Source of the DNA: Eubacteriales Family XIII. Incertae Sedis bacterium
GTDB lineage: Bacteria; Bacillota; Clostridia; Peptostreptococcales; Anaerovoracaceae
Direction of reading: 5' to 3'
Length of the DNA stretch: 14,608 nt
Assembly (NCBI GenBank): GCA_031287295.1
Contig: JAITTH010000109.1
Span: 1-14,608 of the forward strand
In this document: positions 1 through 6,333 of the stretch, in pieces
Layout: each line of letters opens with the position of its first letter
How positions within the stretch are numbered: position 1 is the stretch's first letter
The notes under the pieces: generated by a model
Databases searched by the model: none
What the model was told of the DNA's origin: nothing
What the model saw: the letters and a program-made list of their open reading frames with translations, nothing else
Translations under genes and position numbers: made by a program

Positions 1-210
1 GGCTATCGTCCGCAGTTCTACTTCCGTACGACAGACGTGACGGGAGATCTGCAGTTGCCGGAAGGCGTTGAGATGGTCATGCCCGGAGATAACGTGGTTA
101 TGTCGATATCGCTCATCACGCCGATTGCGATTGAAGAAGGACTGCGCTTCGCGATTCGCGAAGGGGGACGCACGGTTGGTTCGGGCGTTGTAACAGAGGT
201 TATCGAATAA
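1..210 (+). CDS. tuf: Elongation factor Tu, C-terminal end (partial)
   Basis: This is the last 69 codons of EF-Tu, the GTPase that delivers aminoacyl-tRNA to the ribosome; the gene enters from the left edge. The frame runs from base 1 to a TAA at 208-210. It carries the domain III signature of EF-Tu: an opening YRPQFYFRTTDVTG, then EGVEMVMPGDN, and the near-invariant EEGLRFAIREGGRTVGSGVV followed by a short VIE end. Only domain III is present, so GTP-binding motifs cannot be checked. No other translation gene follows, so tuf appears to be the last gene of its own unit, with about 114 bases separating it from the next reading frame. Identification is near certain from the conserved C-terminus. 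Confidence 0.97.
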   Translation, partial: GYRPQFYFRTTDVTGDLQLPEGVEMVMPGDNVVMSISLITPIAIEEGLRFAIREGGRTVGSGVVTEVIE

Positions 211-253
211 TTCCCCTCTGGTCCAAAATGAGATATAATAAGATATAACAAAA

Positions 254-280
254 AAGGAGCGTCCTTTTGCGGCGCTCCTT
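254..280 (-). terminator. Inverted repeat between tuf and the next gene; minus-strand-type terminator
   Basis: Arms AAGGAGCG (254-261) and CGCTCCTT (273-280) pair perfectly over 8 bp around an 11-base loop. Read on the plus strand, the stem is followed by GTGGCAGCC with no T-run, so it is a poor intrinsic terminator for tuf. Read on the minus strand, it is followed by six T, from the A-run at 250-255, the classic intrinsic terminator form. A second, mutually exclusive hairpin, AAAAGGA (252-258) with TCCTTTT (262-268) and a GCG loop, shares the left arm. The element may still help end tuf transcription or separate tuf from the genes downstream. Structure is seen directly; function and direction are inferred. 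Confidence 0.45.
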
Positions 281-324
281 GTGGCAGCCAAATATTGTAA
301 AGTCGCAAGATAAGGAGAATTGTT

Positions 325-723
325 ATGGCGTGTTTTATCGTACCCGCAACGGAAGCGATTGTAACCTCCGTGGTCGCCCATAAAGTGCGAAAAACCCAGA
401 GTGCACAGGAAGCAGCTCACCCGGAAAATACAGCACCATCTGCGGGGATATCTTGGAAGACAAAATTGTCTTGGCTGAATACCATGCTGTGGGGAGGCAC
501 GATTCTCTTGGCATTAGAACATGTTTGGCATGGTGAAGTTGTTTTTTATCCCCCTTTCCTTACCGCTGTGGAGAGCACTGCCGGAACAGGCGTTATGCTT
601 CGCGAAATGGCAACGGTTGGTGTCGGGATGAGCGTGCTGGTTACCGGCGTGTGGCTTGCCATGGTGTTCGTTGCAGAGCGATTCCCGTTCGTTCGCCGTC
701 GGTTGGTATCGGAAGAAAAGTAA
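325..723 (+). CDS. Small membrane protein of unknown function (first of a pair)
   Basis: This is a 132-residue protein of no known function. AAGGAGA (about 313-319) lies just upstream of the ATG. The N-terminus (MACFIVPATEAIVTSVVAH) is hydrophobic and could be a membrane-associated helix. A polar, Ala/Pro-containing linker follows at about 19-45. Two likely membrane segments follow, around 52-66 (LWGGTILLALEHVW region) and 95-117 (VGVGMSVLVTGVWLAMVFVA), and the end is basic (RRR). Between the two segments is a conserved-looking HVWHGEVVFYPPFLTA stretch. The next gene starts one base after the stop and also encodes a small membrane protein, so the two probably act together. From memory, similar MACFIVP proteins occur as hypothetical proteins in Clostridia; this was not checked by search. 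Confidence 0.82.
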   Translation: MACFIVPATEAIVTSVVAHKVRKTQSAQEAAHPENTAPSAGISWKTKLSWLNTMLWGGTILLALEHVWHGEVVFYPPFLTAVESTAGTGVMLREMATVGVGMSVLVTGVWLAMVFVAERFPFVRRRLVSEEK

Positions 724-724
724 C

Positions 725-1033
725 ATGACGCTGATTATCACATTGGTGGCAGCGATTGCAATGTTCTGTTTTCGATTTGCCCGTCCGGAGTTTGCGCGAA
801 AGAATGCCATCGGTGTTTTGGCTCTCATGTATTTTGGTGCATCTGTGATGTGGATCGTTGACGGCGTTGCAAACTTGATTGAAGGCGAAGCTTTTGTTGA
901 ACTGAAAGATGCAACCATTCTGCGTGACGATGCGATCTTGGGCGGATGCGTAGTTGCTCTGGGCCTTGTTGCCTGGTTGTGTCTCTTGATGATTAAACGT
1001 TTCTCGGCGTCTCGAAGTCAAAGAGGACAATAA
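725..1033 (+). CDS. Small membrane protein of unknown function (second of a pair)
   Basis: This 102-residue protein is almost entirely hydrophobic, with three likely membrane segments at about 1-19, 28-52 and 69-91 and a basic C-terminal tail (KRFSASRSQRGQ). The ATG at 725 is chosen over an upstream in-frame ATG at 656. The 725 start directly follows the TAA of the preceding gene (TAACATG junction), has a weak GGAAG at 711-715, and begins at the first hydrophobic segment; the extra 23 residues from 656 would overlap the neighbour. Charged residues between segments two and three (EGEAFVELKDATILRDDA) may form a soluble loop. No enzymatic motif is visible. Its tight link to the preceding gene suggests a two-component membrane unit of unknown role. 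Confidence 0.8.
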   Translation: MTLIITLVAAIAMFCFRFARPEFARKNAIGVLALMYFGASVMWIVDGVANLIEGEAFVELKDATILRDDAILGGCVVALGLVAWLCLLMIKRFSASRSQRGQ

Positions 1034-1050
1034 GTTTTCCCGGAGGGATC

Positions 1051-2601
1051 ATGCCATCCGAAAAAGATTCGAAAAAGGAAAAACAACGGTCTCATTATGG
1101 CTGGGAGCAAGAAAAAATCCCGGAATTCTATGCGCTATCGGATGAAGAAACCGCATATTTTGATGTGCTGGATGCCACAGTGGATTCTGCAAGACCTGAA
1201 AGGCGCGTGCGCAGTCGTCGGGCAATAGACGATGAGCCTTCTGAACCTTTTGTCGCGGCGGAAATGGGACCGTTTTATGTAAGCCGCCCTAAGTTCAAAG
1301 ATCCCATTGTAAACGAACCAAGACCAATCAATACAGATTATGTCCCGGAATGGCGCAGTGCCGAACCGGTAGATGCTTTTTCGCGCAGACGTTCGAAGAG
1401 CAAAAAATCACCCGGAGATTCCGAATCTAAAATAGAGGATGAGACGGCACGTGCGCTTGATTCCATACAGAAACGCAAACGCAAACGACTCATTCTGATC
1501 GGAGCAGGTCTTGTCGGTGTTGTCATTCTCGTTGGGGTCATATATTTCGGGTTGATTCGCCCCAAAGACAATTACGATGCTCAGATGAAAATCGCTCTTG
1601 CAAGCTACAAAGACGAGAAGTGGGAAGCGGCTGAGAGTGCTTTTCAACGTGCGCTGGAGTACAAGGCAAACGATCCCGATGCAACAATTGGGCTTGCCGA
1701 TACATACATCGGGTGGGGGAAATATGATGAAGCCATTTCCTTGCTGACCAAGATGCAAAATCGAAATGAGCAAGATACCAGGACATACAATCGCCTGATT
1801 CCGCTTTACATTGAAAAGAAAGAAGATTTCGTTGCGGCAAATGAACAGATTCTAAAATGTTTCGTGCTTCAAATTGACCCTGAAAGCAGCCTCATTGCTG
1901 CCGCTCCGACATTGAGTCCCGCCGCGGGAAAATATAGTCAAGAAATCTCGATTGAGATCAGTGGACCTGAGGGCTATTCCCTGTTTTACACGACAGACGA
2001 AACCATACCAAATGGTAAGGACGTTGGTCTTCCTTATGGCGAACCGCTTGTCTATCGGAACAAAACGCCACTCGTTGTTACCATAATCGGGGTGGATGCT
2101 CGTGGTCTCTATTGTTGGCCGACAAAAGCGCAGTACATTGTCGATATCAACTATATTGTAGACACCACGGTCTCGGATCTGACAGGAGAAACAGCCGGGG
2201 ACATCATTTCCAATCTGGGTGCACTATATTATGTGGGCTCACGCGGAGATGGATATTATTACCGAGATGAAAACACCCTGTACTTATTTGCTTTCCCGAG
2301 TGCAGATTTTGGCAAGGATGCGGATGGCAATCCGAATGATCCGCAAAAAACGCCGCTTCCTGCCTCTTCTGTCTGCTTTGCCATAGAGCTTGAAGCGCAG
2401 CAGATCTGTGTGCAGATTGGGGATGGCATTGCCGTAGCCGACTTGATGAGCGGTATCAACATCTCGGATTATTATGTCAATGACAACGGAAACGGTACTT
2501 GGGCGCTCAGTTACTGGTCCGGAGGGTTGCTGTATACCTATGAGCTGTATTCACCGGATACGATCGTCGCTGACGATATGGTACGCGTGACAACAGGATA
2601 A
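1051..2601 (+). CDS. Single-pass membrane protein with TPR-like repeats and chitobiase-C-terminal-like domain
   Basis: This 516-residue protein follows CGGAGGG (about 1040-1046) and an ATG at 1051. Residues 1-140 are charged, low-complexity and probably disordered. A basic patch (KRKRKR) precedes one membrane helix at about 147-169, which by the positive-inside rule puts the N-terminus in the cytoplasm and the rest outside. Residues about 175-270 look like TPR repeats (YKDEKWEAAESAFQRALEY, then WGKYDEAISLL). Residues about 285-370 match the CHB_HEX_C_1/Fn3-associated type (APTLSPAAGKYSQ, then YSLFYTTDETIPN). The last ~145 residues, rich in Tyr, Gly and Asp, are unrecognised. No catalytic motif is seen, so a chitobiase activity is not implied. 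A scaffolding or surface-binding role is only a guess. It is followed 71 bases later by metG, without an evident terminator between. Confidence 0.85.
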   Translation: MPSEKDSKKEKQRSHYGWEQEKIPEFYALSDEETAYFDVLDATVDSARPERRVRSRRAIDDEPSEPFVAAEMGPFYVSRPKFKDPIVNEPRPINTDYVPEWRSAEPVDAFSRRRSKSKKSPGDSESKIEDETARALDSIQKRKRKRLILIGAGLVGVVILVGVIYFGLIRPKDNYDAQMKIALASYKDEKWEAAESAFQRALEYKANDPDATIGLADTYIGWGKYDEAISLLTKMQNRNEQDTRTYNRLIPLYIEKKEDFVAANEQILKCFVLQIDPESSLIAAAPTLSPAAGKYSQEISIEISGPEGYSLFYTTDETIPNGKDVGLPYGEPLVYRNKTPLVVTIIGVDARGLYCWPTKAQYIVDINYIVDTTVSDLTGETAGDIISNLGALYYVGSRGDGYYYRDENTLYLFAFPSADFGKDADGNPNDPQKTPLPASSVCFAIELEAQQICVQIGDGIAVADLMSGINISDYYVNDNGNGTWALSYWSGGLLYTYELYSPDTIVADDMVRVTTG

Positions 2602-2672
2602 CGTATGACTCAAAAGACCCAACAGACGTCGATGGTTCAGTAAGAAAGAAGACGAAATCAGGAGGAGAATCC

Positions 2673-4325
2673 ATGCAAAAAGAACGAGGGAAGTATTACA
2701 TTACAACACCGATCTATTATCCAAGCGCGAACCTGCACATTGGACACACATACTGCACGGTGATGGCAGATGCAATGGCGCGGTTTAAGCGGTTGGTCGG
2801 ATATGATGTAATGTTCCTCACCGGAACCGATGAACATGGGCAGAAAATTCAAAAAATCGCGGATGAAGAGGGTATTTCTCCAAAGGTTCATGTCGATCGT
2901 ATTGTGGAAACGATCATTCGCCTGTGGGATACGATGGAAATCTCCTATGACGATTTTATTCGGACGACAGAGGATAGGCATGCCCTGCGCGTGCAGGAAA
3001 TCTTTCGAAAAATCAACGCCAACGGTGACATTTACAAAGGCGCATACGAAGGATGGTATTGTACGCCCTGTGAATCCTTTTGGACCGATACGCAGCTTGT
3101 TGACGGAAAATGTCCGGATTGCGGAAGACCGGTGGAGAAGGCACAAGAAGATGCATACTTTTTCCGACTTTCGAATTATGCGGATAGATTGTTGGAGCTG
3201 TTCGAAACAAATCCGGGATTTCTCGAGCCGGAAACGCGCCGAAATGAGATGATTCAGTTTGTGAAACAAGGCTTAGAAGACCTGTGTATTTCACGTTCGT
3301 CTTTCGATTGGGGTATTCCTGTTCCGATTGAGGAAGGACAGGTTATTTATGTGTGGTTGGATGCTCTTTCCAATTATATTACCGCACTCGGGTATCCTAC
3401 GATCGATGATGTGGAAGGTGAAGATGAAAAATACCGCAAGTACTGGCCGGCAGATGTTCATTTGGTCGGGAAAGAAATCGTTCGATTCCATACGATTATT
3501 TGGCCGGCGATGCTCATGTCGATGAAAGAGCCTCTGCCAAAGAAAGTTCTTGGACATGGATGGTTGCTTCTTGGCGGAGGGAAGATGTCGAAATCGGTGG
3601 GAAATGTGGTTGATCCCGTAACACTCATCGATCAGTATGGTGTGGATGCTTTGAAATATTTCTTGCTGCGTGAATACACGTTCGGGCAAGATGGGCTTTT
3701 TACGAACGAAGTGCTGCTGAAGCGAATCAATGCAGACCTCGCAAACGATCTCGGCAATCTTCTGTCTCGTACAACCGGCATGGCACAGAAATTTCAAGAT
3801 GGATTGCTGCAAAAACCCGGCACTGCAACCTTTGGTGTTCCGGTGCCTGCCCACGATGATATGCGGATCGATGAAGAATTGAAAGATCTTGCCACGTCTG
3901 TGGCGGAACGCGTCGAGCAAAACATGGATGCGTTTGCGTTTAATTACGCTTTGGAAGAAATTTGGACGCTGATTCGGCGCAGCAATAAATATATCGACGA
4001 AATGGCGCCGTGGGCTCTTGCCAAAGAGGACGGTCAAAAAGATCGGCTCAATCAGGTGTTATATCATCTTGCGGAAACGCTTAGAATTGTTTCGATTCTC
4101 ATCTATCCGTTCATGCACTATTCTTCGAGTGAGATTCGAAAGCAACTCGGTTTAGAAAACACCGAAATCTTGTGGGAAAATGCAGAGACTTTCGCTCTGG
4201 AATCTTCGTATCGGTTGGTGAAGGGTGAATCCTTGTTCCCGCGTCTGGATATAAAAGAGGAACTGGAGCGGTTGGCGCAGTTGAACCCCGGCGGTGATCT
4301 TAAAAAGGGCAGACAGAGGACGTAA
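2673..4325 (+). CDS. metG: Methionyl-tRNA synthetase, short form
   Basis: MetG charges tRNA-Met with methionine in the cytoplasm. The 550-residue protein has the class I signatures: HIGH at residues 22-25 and KMSKS at 304-308 (KMSKSVGNVVDP). A zinc knuckle lies in the connective domain, with Cys 130, 133, 147 and 150 (CTPC and CPDC). AGGAGGAGA (about 2661-2669) supports the ATG at 2673. The C-terminal helical anticodon domain is present, but the protein ends soon after it (LNPGGDLKKGRQRT). Many Bacillota MetG proteins are about 650 residues and carry a C-terminal EMAP-type tRNA-binding domain; that domain is absent here and no fragment of it is seen downstream. The neighbour tatD is the usual partner of metG in Bacillota. 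The identification is secure. Confidence 0.97.
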   Translation: MQKERGKYYITTPIYYPSANLHIGHTYCTVMADAMARFKRLVGYDVMFLTGTDEHGQKIQKIADEEGISPKVHVDRIVETIIRLWDTMEISYDDFIRTTEDRHALRVQEIFRKINANGDIYKGAYEGWYCTPCESFWTDTQLVDGKCPDCGRPVEKAQEDAYFFRLSNYADRLLELFETNPGFLEPETRRNEMIQFVKQGLEDLCISRSSFDWGIPVPIEEGQVIYVWLDALSNYITALGYPTIDDVEGEDEKYRKYWPADVHLVGKEIVRFHTIIWPAMLMSMKEPLPKKVLGHGWLLLGGGKMSKSVGNVVDPVTLIDQYGVDALKYFLLREYTFGQDGLFTNEVLLKRINADLANDLGNLLSRTTGMAQKFQDGLLQKPGTATFGVPVPAHDDMRIDEELKDLATSVAERVEQNMDAFAFNYALEEIWTLIRRSNKYIDEMAPWALAKEDGQKDRLNQVLYHLAETLRIVSILIYPFMHYSSSEIRKQLGLENTEILWENAETFALESSYRLVKGESLFPRLDIKEELERLAQLNPGGDLKKGRQRT

Positions 4326-4332
4326 ACGACTG

Positions 4333-5157
4333 ATGTATTTTGATTCACATACACACATCAATAATGAAGGGTATTCGGATGCGGCGCGCGCGACACTCAT
4401 TCGCGATATCGAAGCATCTTCGGTCGATTATACGGTAGATGTTGGATTCGATCTTCCCAGTTCGCGAATGGCAGCGACGCATGCGCTCTTTTATCCGTGG
4501 TGTTATGCCGCAGTAGGGGTACATCCACACAACGCATCGGAGTTGACGCAGGAAGTTCTCGATGCCATGGAACGATTGACCGCAGAAGAAGATGTGGTCG
4601 CCATCGGCGAAATAGGGCTGGATTATTTTCGGAATTTGTCTCCGAAAAATGTACAGATTAATGCGTTTCAAAAACAGATCGCGCTGGCACTGAAGTTGAA
4701 AATGCCGATTGTGATTCATGATCGAGACAGTGATGGCGATGTGATGCGAATCTTGGAAGAAAGCGGTGCGTTCAGCGAAGAAAGAAAACGCCAATTCCCG
4801 AGAAATCCCGAAACAGGGAAGGCGGATGCCCGTGTTCTTTTGCATTGCTTTTCCGGGACAGCAGAAGATGCACTCGATGCGATTGAACACGGTTGTACCA
4901 TTTCATTTTCCGGAACCGTGACCTATAAAAAAAATGACAAAACTCAGAATGCGGCAATGAAAACACCTTTTGCCCATATGCTTGTCGAAACAGACGCACC
5001 TTATCTCGCGCCGGAACCGTATCGCGGGAAGAAGAACACTTCTCCACTCATCGCATATACGGTACAGAAAATCGCGGCTCTGCGTGGTGTTTCCGAGAAA
5101 GAACTTGCGGAATGGACCAAGCAAAATGCCCTTCGGTTTTTTGGAATCCACACATAA
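4333..5157 (+). CDS. tatD: TatD-family metal-dependent DNase
   Basis: TatD-family hydrolases are metal-dependent nucleases with a TIM-barrel amidohydrolase fold. All expected ligands are visible in this 274-residue protein: HxH at His6/His8 (FDSHTHIN), Glu93 (GEIGLDYF), His129 (IVIHDRDSDGD), His171 (LLHCFSG) and Asp221 (VETDAPYLAP). The ATG at 4333 is preferred to an in-frame ATG at 4294, because 4333 starts directly at the YFDSHTHIN strand and the earlier one overlaps metG; AGAGGA (about 4315-4320) is the only ribosome-site-like sequence and is rather far. The gap between His129 and His171 is about 42 residues, against about 25 in typical members, owing to a charged insert (around 139-160). 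The metG-tatD order is the standard Bacillota arrangement; rnmV and ksgA, often next, are replaced by tilS. Confidence 0.95.
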   Translation: MYFDSHTHINNEGYSDAARATLIRDIEASSVDYTVDVGFDLPSSRMAATHALFYPWCYAAVGVHPHNASELTQEVLDAMERLTAEEDVVAIGEIGLDYFRNLSPKNVQINAFQKQIALALKLKMPIVIHDRDSDGDVMRILEESGAFSEERKRQFPRNPETGKADARVLLHCFSGTAEDALDAIEHGCTISFSGTVTYKKNDKTQNAAMKTPFAHMLVETDAPYLAPEPYRGKKNTSPLIAYTVQKIAALRGVSEKELAEWTKQNALRFFGIHT

Positions 5158-5165
5158 TTTCGGGA

Positions 5166-5172
5166 AGAGGGG
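5166..5172 (+). promoter_or_regulatory. Ribosome binding site fixing the TTG start of tilS
   Basis: AGAGGGG lies 6 bases before the TTG at 5179. No ATG occurs at an equivalent position, so this site decides the non-ATG start of tilS. Coordinates and spacing are read directly. Confidence 0.65.
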
Positions 5173-5178
5173 CGAGCT

Positions 5179-6219
5179 TTGAATATCTCCGGAATGCTGA
5201 AAACGCGTGTCGTTAAATCCGATTGTATCCCCAAACAAGGGCAGATTGTCATTGGCTTTTCCGGTGGTCCCGATTCTCTTTGTTTGCTCCATTTGTTGGC
5301 TTCTTTACGTACAGAATATGATTTCACCCTTCACGCTGTCCATGTGAACCATTCCCTTCGGGCATCCGGTGCGGAAGACGATGCGGCATACGCACAGAAG
5401 ATGTGTGCGCTGCTAGAGGTTCCGTTTTCGCTTAGCGTTGTGGATGTTGCCACTGAAGCCAAGAAACTCGGTCAAACGATCGAAGAAGCCGGAAGGGTTG
5501 TACGATACCGGATTTTTACAGAGGTTGCGACGGAAATCGCGTGCGCAAATTCCCGGAAGGAAGTTCGAATTGCTGTAGGGCATACGATGGATGACCAAGC
5601 GGAAACTGTGCTCATGCGAATCATTCGTGGAACAGGCACGGATGGACTTTCAGGAATGGATGTACGACGCTCGGACGAATCCGGATTTGAAATCATTCGC
5701 CCCCTCATAACCACAGAACGCCGCGAAATCGAAAGCTATTGCCGTGAAAATGCGTTAGAGCCCAAGGTAGACCCTAGCAATGTCGATCAGCGCTACCTGC
5801 GAAGTCGTATTCGCGCAGAACTTCTTCCTCTTTTGAAAGCCGAGTACAATGAAGGGGTTCGGGATAATTTAATTCGTCTTGCTACCGCTGCGGCGCAAGA
5901 TCGGGATTTTTTTGCAGAGGAAACTGCGCAAATGATCCATGAAGCTGTGGTTTTTGATACCGACGAATCGGGACATCCGGTATCGGCATCCATGGTTTTG
6001 AAATCGTTGAATTCCCTGCATTCTGCCTTTTGTCATCGCGTTATACGAGGGGTTTTCCGGCAGTTGGGACTGAAACAAGATATTTCTTCCGTACATATTA
6101 CGGGCGCACTGTCTCTCGCACACAAAGGTGTCGGTGGAAAAATCGCAGAATTTCCGCACGGATATCGATTTCGGATTGCACAGGGAAAGGCAATTTTCGA
6201 GCGATCACCTATCGCGTAA
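5179..6219 (+). CDS. tilS: tRNA(Ile)-lysidine synthase
   Basis: TilS converts the wobble cytidine of the CAU-anticodon tRNA-Ile to lysidine using ATP and lysine, switching its identity from Met to Ile. The 346-residue protein has the N-type ATP pyrophosphatase PP-loop SGGPDS at residues 28-33, followed by the family's HAVHVNHSLR strand, the GHTMDDQAETVLMRIIRGTG segment and the LRPL-like IIRPLI region. The start is TTG with a good AGAGGGG site. Its length is close to the shorter TilS proteins; the full C-terminal domain of the 430-470-residue forms is reduced, ending just after the substrate-binding helical region. In Bacillus subtilis tilS is followed by hprT and then ftsH; here hprT is missing and ftsH follows after a promoter-bearing gap. 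Confidence 0.96.
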   Translation: MNISGMLKTRVVKSDCIPKQGQIVIGFSGGPDSLCLLHLLASLRTEYDFTLHAVHVNHSLRASGAEDDAAYAQKMCALLEVPFSLSVVDVATEAKKLGQTIEEAGRVVRYRIFTEVATEIACANSRKEVRIAVGHTMDDQAETVLMRIIRGTGTDGLSGMDVRRSDESGFEIIRPLITTERREIESYCRENALEPKVDPSNVDQRYLRSRIRAELLPLLKAEYNEGVRDNLIRLATAAAQDRDFFAEETAQMIHEAVVFDTDESGHPVSASMVLKSLNSLHSAFCHRVIRGVFRQLGLKQDISSVHITGALSLAHKGVGGKIAEFPHGYRFRIAQGKAIFERSPIA

Positions 6220-6271
6220 CGGAAAGCATGTGGCATTGTTTTCACAGGTAAATTATGATAAAATTTCAAGG

Positions 6272-6300
6272 TTGCATGACGCAAAATATCGGAGTATTAT
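6272..6300 (+). promoter_or_regulatory. Putative sigma-A promoter for ftsH and downstream genes
   Basis: TTGCAT (6272-6277) and TATTAT (6295-6300) are separated by exactly 17 bases, a good match to the vegetative consensus. The site lies in the 114-base gap between tilS and ftsH, one of the largest gaps in the window. Transcription would start near 6307, giving a short leader before the ftsH start. It would drive ftsH and probably the carboxyltransferase genes and coaX-dusB behind it. An isolated TATGAT at 6254-6259 lacks a proper -35. This is a motif match only; no start site is known. Confidence 0.55.
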
Positions 6301-6311
6301 AGTCGTGCTCG

Positions 6312-6322
6312 AAGGAAGGGAG
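6312..6322 (+). promoter_or_regulatory. Shine-Dalgarno region of ftsH with two possible start sites
   Basis: AAGGAAGGGAG offers two possible docking positions. AAGGA (6312-6316) is 7 bases from an ATG at 6324 that opens a 10-codon frame ending at 6356. GGGAG (6318-6322) is 11 bases from the TTG at 6334 that starts ftsH. The two frames overlap, so one ribosome site may serve competing starts. Confidence 0.45.
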
Positions 6323-6333
6323 AATGCTCACTC

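Noticed and set aside
234..239. TATAAT in the gap after tuf
   Set aside because: No -35 element lies 16-18 bases upstream and there is no extended -10; the region is simply A/T-rich.
1903..2160. Chitinase or hexosaminidase activity from the CHB_HEX-like domain
   Set aside because: Only the accessory beta-sandwich domain is present; no catalytic glycoside hydrolase domain is visible.
2605..2643. Twelve-codon ATG frame between the TPR protein and metG
   Set aside because: There is no proper ribosome binding site, and it is too short to support; it could be a chance frame in the 71-base gap.
3291..4037. Minus-strand open frame of 248 codons opposite metG
   Set aside because: It lies inside metG, shows no family motif and has shadow-like composition.
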